A stretch of 13,277 nt of DNA, taken from Clostridia bacterium. Lineage in GTDB: Bacteria > Bacillota > Clostridia > Oscillospirales > CAG-272. The notes under the pieces were generated by a model, which saw only the letters and a program-made list of their open reading frames with translations, was not told the DNA's origin and made no database searches. The stretch is taken from the NCBI GenBank assembly GCA_017612495.1, contig JAGAFQ010000094.1, forward strand, positions 1 to 13,277, given 5' to 3'. Shown piece by piece: positions 1 through 6,283 of this stretch; position 1 is the first letter of the stretch; every line of letters begins with the position of its first letter. The translations under genes were made by a program, and so were the position numbers.

Positions 1-20
1 CTTTTCGCTCCTCTTTCCCG
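1..20 (-). promoter_or_regulatory. Putative ribosome-binding site of a divergent gene outside the window
   Basis: Read on the minus strand, the first 20 bases give a purine-rich run containing AAGAGGAG (positions 15 to 8). Seven bases then remain to the window edge, which is the spacing at which a start codon would fall just outside. It resembles the AAAGAGG-type sites used inside this window. A divergently transcribed gene would then share the AT-rich 30-110 region with the yicC operon. I could not identify a convincing minus-strand -10/-35 pair, and no coding sequence is visible, so this is an inference from one motif. Confidence 0.4.
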
Positions 21-32
21 TTTGGTGCCGTG

Positions 33-61
33 TTGACAAAATTTTACTACTGATATATAAT
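33..61 (+). promoter_or_regulatory. Consensus sigma-A (sigma-70 type) promoter of the operon
   Basis: TTGACA lies at 33-38 and TATAAT at 56-61, separated by exactly 17 bp. Both hexamers are perfect matches to the housekeeping consensus at the optimal spacing. The surroundings are AT-rich, unlike the coding DNA. Transcription should start near position 67-69, giving a leader of about 70 nt before yicC. No other convincing promoter was seen in the following 13 kb, so this is the likely main promoter for all thirteen genes. Confidence 0.88.
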
Positions 62-83
62 ATTTTATATATACCTTATTTTT

Positions 84-94
84 ATGCCCGGCAT
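84..94. repeat. Short palindrome in the 5' leader, possible operator
   Basis: ATGCC-C-GGCAT is an interrupted palindrome (5-bp arms, 1-bp centre) roughly 16-26 bp downstream of the predicted transcription start. It is GC-rich within an AT-rich leader. Two copies of CTCAAAT follow at 102-108 and 113-119, an 11-bp period, or about one helical turn. The position suits a repressor or an autoregulatory site, but arms this short can arise by chance and no regulator is identified. Confidence 0.25.
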
Positions 95-139
95 TTCAAA
101 ACTCAAATGAAGCTCAAATAAATCCAAAGAGGTTGAATT

Positions 140-1027
140 ATGATAAACAGCATGACCGCTTTCGGACGTGCCAAGCACGTTTTCGAAACGAAGACTTTAA
201 CGGTTGAAATAAAAAGCGTAAACAACAGATATCTCGATCTGACGGTAAAATTGCCGCGTTCTCTCTCATATCTCGAAGAAAAGGTGCGCTCATTCATATC
301 GGATGCCGGCATCGTCAGAGGAAAGGTCGATATTTTCGTAAACCTCGATATCGCGGCATCGAGCGACACAAAGTTCACACTTGACGAGGGCGCCGCCGAA
401 AGCTATATCGAAGCGCTCAAAATCCTGCGCGACAAATTCAATCTGCCCGACGACATATCGACTATGCGCGTCGCCGCAAGGAGCGATCTTTTTGTCTGCC
501 AAAAACCCGACGAAGATGCCGAACGCGACTGGGATGAACTGAAAACGGCGATAGCGGAAGCGCTTGACGAATTCAAAAAGATGCGCGCAAACGAGGGCGA
601 ACGTCTGAAAAACGACCTTTTGCAAAAGAAAAACGCTCTTGCCGCGATGGTGCCGAAGATCGAGTCTCTTTGCGAGCAGAGCATAAAAGTATATCACGAC
701 CGCCTGCACGAAAAGCTTGTCGCGGTGCTTGCCGACAACAAGATAGAGCCGGATGAGCAAAGAATTTTAACCGAATGTGCCATCTTTGCCGACAAGGTCG
801 CCATCGACGAAGAAACGGTGCGCCTAAAGAGCCATTTTGAGAGCTTTGACGGCATTTTTGCCGAGGGCGGAGCCGTGGGCAGAAAGCTTGACTTTCTCAT
901 TCAGGAAATGAACCGCGAGGTCAACACCATCGGTTCAAAATCGAACTCGGTCGAGATAACGAAGATAGTTATCGCCGCAAAGAGCGAGATAGAAAAGATA
1001 CGCGAACAAATTCAAAATCTCGAATGA
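140..1027 (+). CDS. yicC: YicC/YloC-family endoribonuclease
   Basis: This protein of 295 residues is the usual length for the YicC family, whose E. coli member is an endoribonuclease that can initiate sRNA decay. The family start signature appears as MINSMTAFGRAK (residues 1-12; the common form has Gly at residue 7). The central part is charged and helical with MRANEGE (148-154). The C-terminal DUF1732 region carries ADKVAIDEETVRLKSHF (217-233) and the family hallmark GRKLDFLIQEMNRE followed by NTIGSKSN (247-269). The start is fixed by AAAGAGG at 126-132, seven bases upstream. It is the first gene after the consensus promoter and precedes remA/gmk in most Bacillota, as here apart from the intervening galM. 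RNA cleavage is inferred from the family; the residues used by the cytosolic enzyme cannot be assigned by eye. Confidence 0.93.
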   Translation: MINSMTAFGRAKHVFETKTLTVEIKSVNNRYLDLTVKLPRSLSYLEEKVRSFISDAGIVRGKVDIFVNLDIAASSDTKFTLDEGAAESYIEALKILRDKFNLPDDISTMRVAARSDLFVCQKPDEDAERDWDELKTAIAEALDEFKKMRANEGERLKNDLLQKKNALAAMVPKIESLCEQSIKVYHDRLHEKLVAVLADNKIEPDEQRILTECAIFADKVAIDEETVRLKSHFESFDGIFAEGGAVGRKLDFLIQEMNREVNTIGSKSNSVEITKIVIAAKSEIEKIREQIQNLE

Positions 1028-1043
1028 TCTGTCGGAGATATTT

Positions 1044-2084
1044 ATGGTAACACTCTCGGATTTCGGATGCGTGAGCGGCAGAAAAGCCACGCTTTACACG
1101 ATAAAAAACGGAAAGTATTCAGTGTCGGTGTCTGACTTCGGCGCCACGGTGGTAAATCTTTTCGTGCCGGATGCAAACGGCGAATTAACGGACGTCGTGA
1201 TAGGACTTGCCTCTGCAGAGGACTATGAAAACGACGACTGCTATTTCGGAGCCACGGTGGGCCGCTTTGCCAACCGCATACCCAAAGGGCGCTTTACGCT
1301 CGGCAAAAAAGAATATTCCCTTTTCGTAAATGACGGTCCCAACCACATGCACGGCGGAAAGGTGGGCTTCAATCGCCGCTTCTTCGATATCGAGATACTG
1401 TCGGAACATTCGATAGCGGCGCACCTTGTATCGGAAGACGGCGACGAGGGTTTTCCCGGTACACTCGATTTCAAGGTGGTTTTCTCCCTCTCGGATAAGG
1501 GAGAGTTCTCGATCGAATATTTTGCAAAGAGCGACAAGGATACGGTGGTGAATTTCACAAACCACTCCTATTTCAACCTTGCCGGCTTCTCATCCCCTCT
1601 CGGCGTCGAAACACAGTATTTGCAGGTCTTTGCCGACGCATATCTGCCGAGCGATAAATATTGTATGGCAAACGGAAAGATAGCGCCCGTCAAAAACACG
1701 CGCTTCGATTTGAGAAGACCGACGTATCTTGCAAACGTTCTCATCGACAAAAACGGAAACGTTTATGATAACGGCAGAATAGACCACAACTACGTTTTGG
1801 ATATCGCCGACAAAAGAGTTTTCAAAAAGGCGGCAAGCTTTTATTCTCCCGAGAGCGGGATATTGATGGAAACTTATACCGATATGCCCGGCATGCAGCT
1901 TTATATCGCAAACACCCTTTATCCGAAAAAGATAAAGGGCGGCAAAAAAATGCGCTATTCGGCGCTCTGCCTCGAGACGCAGAATTTCCCCGGCAGCACC
2001 GAATATTCATATTTTCCCTCCCCCGTGTTAAAGGCGGGAGAAAGCTTTTATTCAAAGACGGAATATCGTTTCTTTATCGCGTAA
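1044..2084 (+). CDS. galM: Aldose 1-epimerase (galactose mutarotase)
   Basis: Of 346 residues, typical for GalM, this enzyme interconverts alpha and beta anomers of galactose, glucose and related sugars, feeding the Leloir pathway. Family landmarks occur in order: GATVGRFANRI (69-79, substrate-binding Arg74), NDGPNHMHGG (96-105), NFTNHSYFNLAG (170-181, catalytic acid His174), RIDHNYVLD (245-253, sugar-binding Asp247) and LETQNFPGS (310-318, catalytic base Glu311). All expected catalytic residues are present, so the enzyme should be active. No signal peptide is seen, so it is cytoplasmic. GGAG at 1034-1037 supports the ATG. It starts 16 bp after yicC and lies 24 bp before remA, so it is embedded in the operon; this is not its usual neighbourhood and no gal genes are nearby. 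The exact sugar cannot be told from sequence, and related hexose mutarotases look similar. Confidence 0.93.
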   Translation: MVTLSDFGCVSGRKATLYTIKNGKYSVSVSDFGATVVNLFVPDANGELTDVVIGLASAEDYENDDCYFGATVGRFANRIPKGRFTLGKKEYSLFVNDGPNHMHGGKVGFNRRFFDIEILSEHSIAAHLVSEDGDEGFPGTLDFKVVFSLSDKGEFSIEYFAKSDKDTVVNFTNHSYFNLAGFSSPLGVETQYLQVFADAYLPSDKYCMANGKIAPVKNTRFDLRRPTYLANVLIDKNGNVYDNGRIDHNYVLDIADKRVFKKAASFYSPESGILMETYTDMPGMQLYIANTLYPKKIKGGKKMRYSALCLETQNFPGSTEYSYFPSPVLKAGESFYSKTEYRFFIA

Positions 2085-2108
2085 ACACGCAGCAAAGGAG
2101 ATAATTTT

Positions 2109-2387
2109 ATGCAATTTATCAACATAGGCTTCGGCAATATGCTTGCCGCACACAGAGTCGTCACCCTCATAACACCCGAAAGCGCGCCCGTAAAGCGTCT
2201 GATACAGGATGCAAAGGATTCAAAGCGCGCCATCGACGTCACCTGCGGCAGACGCACGCGCTCCGTCATCATCACAGACAGCGAGCACGTCATTTTGTCG
2301 GCAATACAGCCCGAAACTCTGCGCGGACGTCTTGAAGGATTCGCAGAGCAGGAAAGCGACGAAGAGAGCGCAAGCGAAGAAGAATAA
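2109..2387 (+). CDS. remA: RemA family DNA-binding regulator (DUF370)
   Basis: This small protein of 92 residues matches RemA (B. subtilis YlzA), which forms ring- or filament-like oligomers on DNA, activates biofilm matrix genes and affects osmoprotection genes. The diagnostic runs are [16 protein letters not shown] (3-18), [16 protein letters not shown] (21-36) and [25 protein letters not shown] (46-70). The basic GRRTR stretch is part of the conserved DNA-contacting surface in the family. The last dozen residues, [13 protein letters not shown], form a very acidic tail. An AAAGGAGA site sits eight to fifteen bases before the ATG. It lies immediately upstream of gmk, as in most Bacillota. 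What it regulates in this organism is unknown; family assignment is secure. Confidence 0.93.
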   Translation: MQFINIGFGNMLAAHRVVTLITPESAPVKRLIQDAKDSKRAIDVTCGRRTRSVIITDSEHVILSAIQPETLRGRLEGFAEQESDEESASEEE

Positions 2388-2429
2388 GTATTCAATCGGC
2401 TACCGCCGTAACAGTAAAGGAGATTTATC

Positions 2430-3032
2430 ATGGCAAACCCAGGAGTATTGATCGTGATCAGCGGTCCCTCCGGCAGCGGAAAAAGCACTGTCACCTCAAA
2501 GTTATTGAAGGATACACGCTTTGCGTTTTCCGTATCTGCCACGACCCGTGCGCCGAGAGCGGGCGAAGAACACGGCAAACACTATTTTTTTATAACGAAA
2601 GAGGAGTTCGAGGCGCTTATCGACGGCGGGCAGATGCTTGAACACGCCCAATACGTCGGCAACTATTACGGCACACCGCGCGAGCCCGTAGAAAGACTGC
2701 TCGCAGAGGGCAAGCACGTCATTCTGGAAATCGAGACAAAGGGCGCTTTGCAGGTCAAAGCGGCTTATCCCGACGCGATAATGATAATGATACTGCCGCC
2801 CGATATCGAAACCCTTGAGGGAAGACTTCGCGGCAGAAAATCGAACACGGAAGAAGATATAAAAAACCGTCTTGAAACGGCAAAGAGCGAGATAAAGATC
2901 GCACGCGAATACGATTATCTCGTCATCAACGACACCGTTGAAAACGCCGTTTGCGAGATCAAGAAGATAGTCGATTCCGAAACGCACAGAACGGCATACA
3001 ATGCCGAATTTATAGACAACTATATCAAATAA
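2430..3032 (+). CDS. gmk: Guanylate kinase
   Basis: Guanylate kinase phosphorylates GMP to GDP with ATP in purine nucleotide synthesis and also influences (p)ppGpp metabolism. Its 200 residues are the normal length. The P-loop GPSGSGKST is at 12-20. The GMP-binding region includes SATTRAPRAGEEHGKHYFF (36-54) and GNYYGTP (77-83). The core strand reads LEIETKGALQVK (99-110), with Glu where many homologues have Asp (IDWQG/IDVQG), a conservative change. The lid contains GRLRGRKSNTEEDIKNRLETA (131-151). AAAGGAG at 2416-2422 supports the start. It is cytoplasmic and located between remA and rpoZ as in the classical cluster. It should be an essential gene. Confidence 0.96.
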   Translation: MANPGVLIVISGPSGSGKSTVTSKLLKDTRFAFSVSATTRAPRAGEEHGKHYFFITKEEFEALIDGGQMLEHAQYVGNYYGTPREPVERLLAEGKHVILEIETKGALQVKAAYPDAIMIMILPPDIETLEGRLRGRKSNTEEDIKNRLETAKSEIKIAREYDYLVINDTVENAVCEIKKIVDSETHRTAYNAEFIDNYIK

Positions 3033-3059
3033 ACGATTTATCGAAAGAGAGAAAATATT

Positions 3060-3302
3060 ATGATCTATCCGTCAATTGATGAAATCACCAAAGGCCGCTA
3101 TAACCGCTATTCGCTCGTTATTGCGACCGCCCGCTGCGCAAGAGCGATAACGGAAAAAGAGATCGCCGACACGGAGCTTGCAAAGGCAAATGCCGAAATA
3201 GGCACCTCTTTGCCCGCAAAGAAAGACAGTTCAGAGCCCAAGGCGGTCAAAAAAGCGATATATAAGCTTTACCGCGACGAAGTGGTCATCATAAACGACT
3301 GA
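3060..3302 (+). CDS. rpoZ: DNA-directed RNA polymerase omega subunit
   Basis: This 80-residue protein begins MIYPSIDEITKGRYNRYSLVIATARCARAITEK, the typical omega N-terminus: the YPSIDE start, then the YSLVIATARCARAI helix that clamps the C-terminal part of beta-prime. Omega helps fold and assemble RNA polymerase. The middle (about 40-60) is charged and less conserved, and the C-terminus (KKAIYKLYRDEVVIIND) is weakly conserved. The ribosome-binding site upstream is a weak GA-rich run (3044-3051) rather than AGGAGG. The gmk-rpoZ neighbour pair is widely conserved. In many Bacillota coaBC comes next; here priA follows after only 19 bp. Confidence 0.9.
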   Translation: MIYPSIDEITKGRYNRYSLVIATARCARAITEKEIADTELAKANAEIGTSLPAKKDSSEPKAVKKAIYKLYRDEVVIIND

Positions 3303-3321
3303 ATTTTTCGGAGGACCTCAA

Positions 3322-5766
3322 ATGAAGCGCTATGTCAAGGTTTCGATATTTGACGTGCCCGTAACTGCCGACAGGCTCTATACGTATTCCGATACCTTTG
3401 ATTCAAAGATCGGCGATATCGTGTCTGTTCCTTTCGGCGGCGGCAACAGAAAGACCTTTGGGGTAGTGCGCGAAGTTTGTGACACATCCGATCTGAAAAA
3501 AACGAAAGCGGTGATAAGCCGCGCAAGCGAACTGTTTTCGATATCGAAGGAGCTTTCGGAGCTCTGCCGATACATTTCGCAAACGACCTTTTGCTCGTTC
3601 GGGGAATGCGTAAAATGCGTGCTTCCGCCGAAAGCGCTCGGGGTCATCAAAGAATACATAAGCATAAAGGGCGAGCGCCCGCAGGATAAAAACGAAGCCG
3701 CTCTTTGGGACTGCGTTTTTCAAAACGGCAAAAAGCTTTGCAGGCAGGATATTGCCGATAAAAAGCTTTTGCCCTATGTAAACGGACTTATCGAAAGAGG
3801 GATTTTTGAAGAGGAGACTGTCTTTTCTCAAAAGCAGGGCTCGTTTTCGGAATACGTTTCGGCGAATATCCCCAAAGAGGAAATCGCCGCTCTTTTGTGC
3901 GGCGAAAAGCCGAAAGTGCGTTCGGCAGGCAAGAGAGCGATACTTGACACCGTTTTGACATCGCCTCTTGACGAATTTGAAAGATCGACCCTCATCGAAG
4001 AAGCAAAGATAATCTGCCCCGATGCAAATCTTTCGCAGCTGCACGACCTTTGCAAAACGGGGATACTGAAAACCCGCAAGTGCGACAGATTTGTGAACTC
4101 ATACGATAAAAAAGCGGATGCTTCATCCGCTTTCGGCATTCTTTCAAAAGAGCAAAACGATGCTTATATAAAACTCTGCGAGGTCTACGAAAAAGGCGCA
4201 GGATGCGCGCTTTTGCACGGCGTCACGGGCAGCGGTAAGACAACGGTCATAAAGTATATGATCGACAAGGCGGTCTTAGACGGCAAGAGCGTTATTTTCA
4301 TGGTGCCCGAAATAGCCTTGACTCCGCAATTCACGTCCCTTTTCTGCGCCTGCTATAAAGACAAGGTCGCCGTCATTCATTCGGGACTTTCAAACACGGA
4401 GCGCTTTGATACCTACAAGCGCATAAAAAGCGGAAAAGCGACTGTCATAATCGGCACCCGATCGGCTGTTTTTGCGCCCGTTTCAAATCTCGGTCTTATC
4501 ATAATGGACGAGGAGGGCGAACATTCATACCGTTCGGAGCTTTCGCCGAAATACCACGCGCGCGATGCGGCGCGCTTTCGCTGTGCCAAAGGCGGCGCGA
4601 TGCTGTTATTGGCTTCGGCGACACCCTCTCTTGAAAGCTACTACAAAGCCTCGATAGGCAAATATACTCTCGTCACCCTCCCCTCGCGCTTCGGAAATTC
4701 CGCCCTGCCCGATGTCATCTTTGCCGACAGACGGCTTGATGCGAAAAGCGGCAACGTCGGCGCCATCGGCGAGGTCTTGAAAGACGAGATCGCAAAGCGG
4801 CTTGCCAAAAAAGAACAGATGATCTTGTTCATCAACCGACGCGGATATAACAATTTCGTCACCTGTATGTCATGCTCGTCCGTCGTCGCGTGCCCGCACT
4901 GCTCCGTTTCGATGACGTATCACAAAAGCGAACTCAAAAGCGGAGACTTTTTGGAATGTCACTTCTGCGGATACAAGATACCCGTGCCGAAAGTCTGCCC
5001 GACGTGCCACTCGGAGCATTTGAATTTTTTCGGCTTCGGCACACAGCATATCGAAGAGGATCTGCACACCCTCTTTCCCGATGCGAAGATTTTAAGAATG
5101 GATGCCGACAGCGTAGGCGCCGCCGGCTCCTATGAAGATATACTGTCAAAGTTCCGATGCGGCGATGCCGATATTCTGCTCGGAACGCAAATGGTCGCCA
5201 AGGGACACGATTTTCCCAACGTGACGCTCGTGGGCATAATAGATGCCGACGGTATGCTCTACCTCGGCGATTACCGCGCCGCCGAACGCGCCTTTTCGCT
5301 CTTGACGCAGGTCATCGGCAGAGCCGGACGCGCCAAAAAGCACGGCTGCGCCGTTTTGCAGACGGCTTGCCCCGACAACAACGTCTTAAAGCAGGCGGCA
5401 TCGCAGGATTACGTCGCCTTTTACGACACCGAGATAAAGCTGCGCGAAGCGCTCATATTCCCTCCGTTTTGCGATATCGTCGAAATATCCGTTTCCGACA
5501 CCGATCAAAACAGAGCGATAAACGTCGCAAACGACGTGCTTTGGCACTTAAAATCGGAAATAACCGCAAAATATCACGATATCCCCATAGAAATTTACGG
5601 TCCTTTTGAATCAGATGTCTTTATGCAAAAGGACAAGTTCAGAATGAGGCTCGTCATCAAATGCCGTCAAAACGCAAAGACGCAAGCTCTCTTTTTGGAA
5701 ACGCTCAAGGCATTCGCAAATTCAAAATCAAAAATATCGATAGACACGATGCCCGAAAAAATATGA
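3322..5766 (+). CDS. priA: Primosomal protein N', replication restart helicase PriA
   Basis: PriA recognises stalled forks and D-loops, unwinds DNA 3' to 5' with ATP and reloads the replicative helicase. At 814 residues it is full length for Bacillota. The N-terminal DNA-binding domain begins MKRYVKVSIFDVPVTADRLYTY. The Walker A motif is GVTGSGKTT (300-308), and motif II reads DEEGEHSY (396-403), where the usual fourth-position His is Gly. Eight zinc-ligand cysteines follow, in four CxxC pairs: C515/C518, C524/C527, C546/C549 and C559/C562. Then come GTQMVAKGHDFPNVTLVGIIDAD and AERAFSLLTQVIGRAGRA, the late helicase motifs. GGAGG at 3310-3314 is a strong ribosome-binding site seven bases before the ATG. 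It is followed after 27 bp by def. A hairpin-forming repeat lies inside the coding DNA at 4111-4133. Confidence 0.95.
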   Translation: MKRYVKVSIFDVPVTADRLYTYSDTFDSKIGDIVSVPFGGGNRKTFGVVREVCDTSDLKKTKAVISRASELFSISKELSELCRYISQTTFCSFGECVKCVLPPKALGVIKEYISIKGERPQDKNEAALWDCVFQNGKKLCRQDIADKKLLPYVNGLIERGIFEEETVFSQKQGSFSEYVSANIPKEEIAALLCGEKPKVRSAGKRAILDTVLTSPLDEFERSTLIEEAKIICPDANLSQLHDLCKTGILKTRKCDRFVNSYDKKADASSAFGILSKEQNDAYIKLCEVYEKGAGCALLHGVTGSGKTTVIKYMIDKAVLDGKSVIFMVPEIALTPQFTSLFCACYKDKVAVIHSGLSNTERFDTYKRIKSGKATVIIGTRSAVFAPVSNLGLIIMDEEGEHSYRSELSPKYHARDAARFRCAKGGAMLLLASATPSLESYYKASIGKYTLVTLPSRFGNSALPDVIFADRRLDAKSGNVGAIGEVLKDEIAKRLAKKEQMILFINRRGYNNFVTCMSCSSVVACPHCSVSMTYHKSELKSGDFLECHFCGYKIPVPKVCPTCHSEHLNFFGFGTQHIEEDLHTLFPDAKILRMDADSVGAAGSYEDILSKFRCGDADILLGTQMVAKGHDFPNVTLVGIIDADGMLYLGDYRAAERAFSLLTQVIGRAGRAKKHGCAVLQTACPDNNVLKQAASQDYVAFYDTEIKLREALIFPPFCDIVEISVSDTDQNRAINVANDVLWHLKSEITAKYHDIPIEIYGPFESDVFMQKDKFRMRLVIKCRQNAKTQALFLETLKAFANSKSKISIDTMPEKI
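4111..4133 (+). repeat. Perfect 10-bp hairpin inside priA
   Basis: AAAGCGGATG (4111-4120), the loop CTT, then CATCCGCTTT (4124-4133) form a perfect 10-bp stem. It is preceded by extra A residues and followed by CGGC, so it lacks the U-tract of an intrinsic terminator. It sits at codons for the linker between the N-terminal DNA-binding domain and the helicase core (residues about 264-271, KADASSAF). It may be a chance result of alternating codons, or an RNA structure that slows ribosomes or stabilises the mRNA. Confidence 0.5.
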
Positions 5767-5783
5767 CGGAAAATCGCCGGAAT

Positions 5784-5787
5784 GGAG
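5784..5787 (+). promoter_or_regulatory. Ribosome-binding site deciding the def start
   Basis: GGAG at 5784-5787 lies six bases before the ATG at 5794. An earlier in-frame ATG at 5782 overlaps this very site and has no proper site of its own (only CCGGA immediately adjacent). The later ATG also gives the standard family N-terminus (MAILKIL), so the start is placed at 5794. Confidence 0.8.
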
Positions 5788-5793
5788 TTTAAT

Positions 5794-6261
5794 ATGGCAA
5801 TTCTCAAGATCTTAAAAGAAAACGATACGGGACTTCGGCTTCACAGCCGCGAGGTCTCTGAAATAACGCCGAGAATACTGCGCTTGCTCGACGATATGAA
5901 AGAAACGATGCGCGATGCCGACGGCTGCGGACTTGCGGCTCCCCAGGTGGGCGTTTTGCGCCGCGTGGTCGTTATGGAAACGGAGCCCGGCAAGATGCTC
6001 GAACTCATAAACCCCGTCATAAAAAAAGCCGAGGGCGAACAGTGCGAAATAGAGGGCTGCCTTTCTTTGCCCGGCAAGAGCGGAAAGGTCAAGCGCCCCG
6101 CCCACGTCATAGTCGAAGCGCTCGACCGAAACGGCAAGCTTTGCCGCTATGACGGATATGAACTCAACGCAAGATGCTTTTGCCACGAGATCGACCATCT
6201 CGACGGGATCTTATATTCCGACAAAGCCATCGAGATGTATAAAAACACCGACAACGACTGA
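5794..6261 (+). CDS. def: Peptide deformylase
   Basis: Peptide deformylase removes the formyl group from the N-terminal fMet of nascent proteins at the ribosome exit. With the start chosen here it has 155 residues, normal for the family. All three active-site motifs are present: GCGLAAPQ (44-51), EGCLSLP (87-93, metal ligand Cys89) and HEIDH (131-135, metal ligands His131 and His135, catalytic Glu132). The metal is normally Fe2+. A longer reading from ATG 5782 adds only MEFN and is less likely because GGAG would then lie inside the gene. It starts 27 bp after priA and is followed 22 bp later by fmt, the enzyme that adds the formyl group; the def-fmt pairing is very widely conserved. Confidence 0.95.
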   Translation: MAILKILKENDTGLRLHSREVSEITPRILRLLDDMKETMRDADGCGLAAPQVGVLRRVVVMETEPGKMLELINPVIKKAEGEQCEIEGCLSLPGKSGKVKRPAHVIVEALDRNGKLCRYDGYELNARCFCHEIDHLDGILYSDKAIEMYKNTDND

Positions 6262-6283
6262 TCCGAAATAAAGAGGACAACTT

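Noticed and set aside
290..760. Minus-strand open frame of 156 codons within yicC
   Set aside because: Codon-bias shadow of yicC: no family motif, no ribosome-binding site, and the plus strand carries a clear conserved protein.
2209..2451. Plus-strand 80-codon open frame overlapping remA and the start of gmk
   Set aside because: Overlaps two certain genes out of frame, has no ribosome-binding site and no conserved motif.
2724..2759. Gmk core strand IETKGA instead of IDVQGA
   Set aside because: Asp to Glu is conservative and, as far as I recall, common in Clostridia. The P-loop, GMP site and lid are normal.
3944..3983. Two TTGACA hexamers inside priA resembling -35 boxes
   Set aside because: No acceptable -10 hexamer lies 16-18 bp downstream of either; they encode Leu-Asp/Thr codons of PriA.
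3403..4044. Minus-strand open frame of 213 codons within priA
   Set aside because: Lies wholly antisense to a well-supported PriA domain, with low-complexity aromatic/basic composition and no recognisable domain.
5157..5609. Plus-strand Arg-rich open frame of 150 codons in another frame of priA
   Set aside because: Extreme Arg content is typical of a frame-shifted reading of this codon usage. The true frame carries the PriA late helicase motifs.
5782..5793. Longer def reading starting at ATG 5782
   Set aside because: The only good ribosome-binding site, GGAG at 5784-5787, lies inside this extension and is correctly spaced for the ATG at 5794. The extra MEFN is not part of the family N-terminus.
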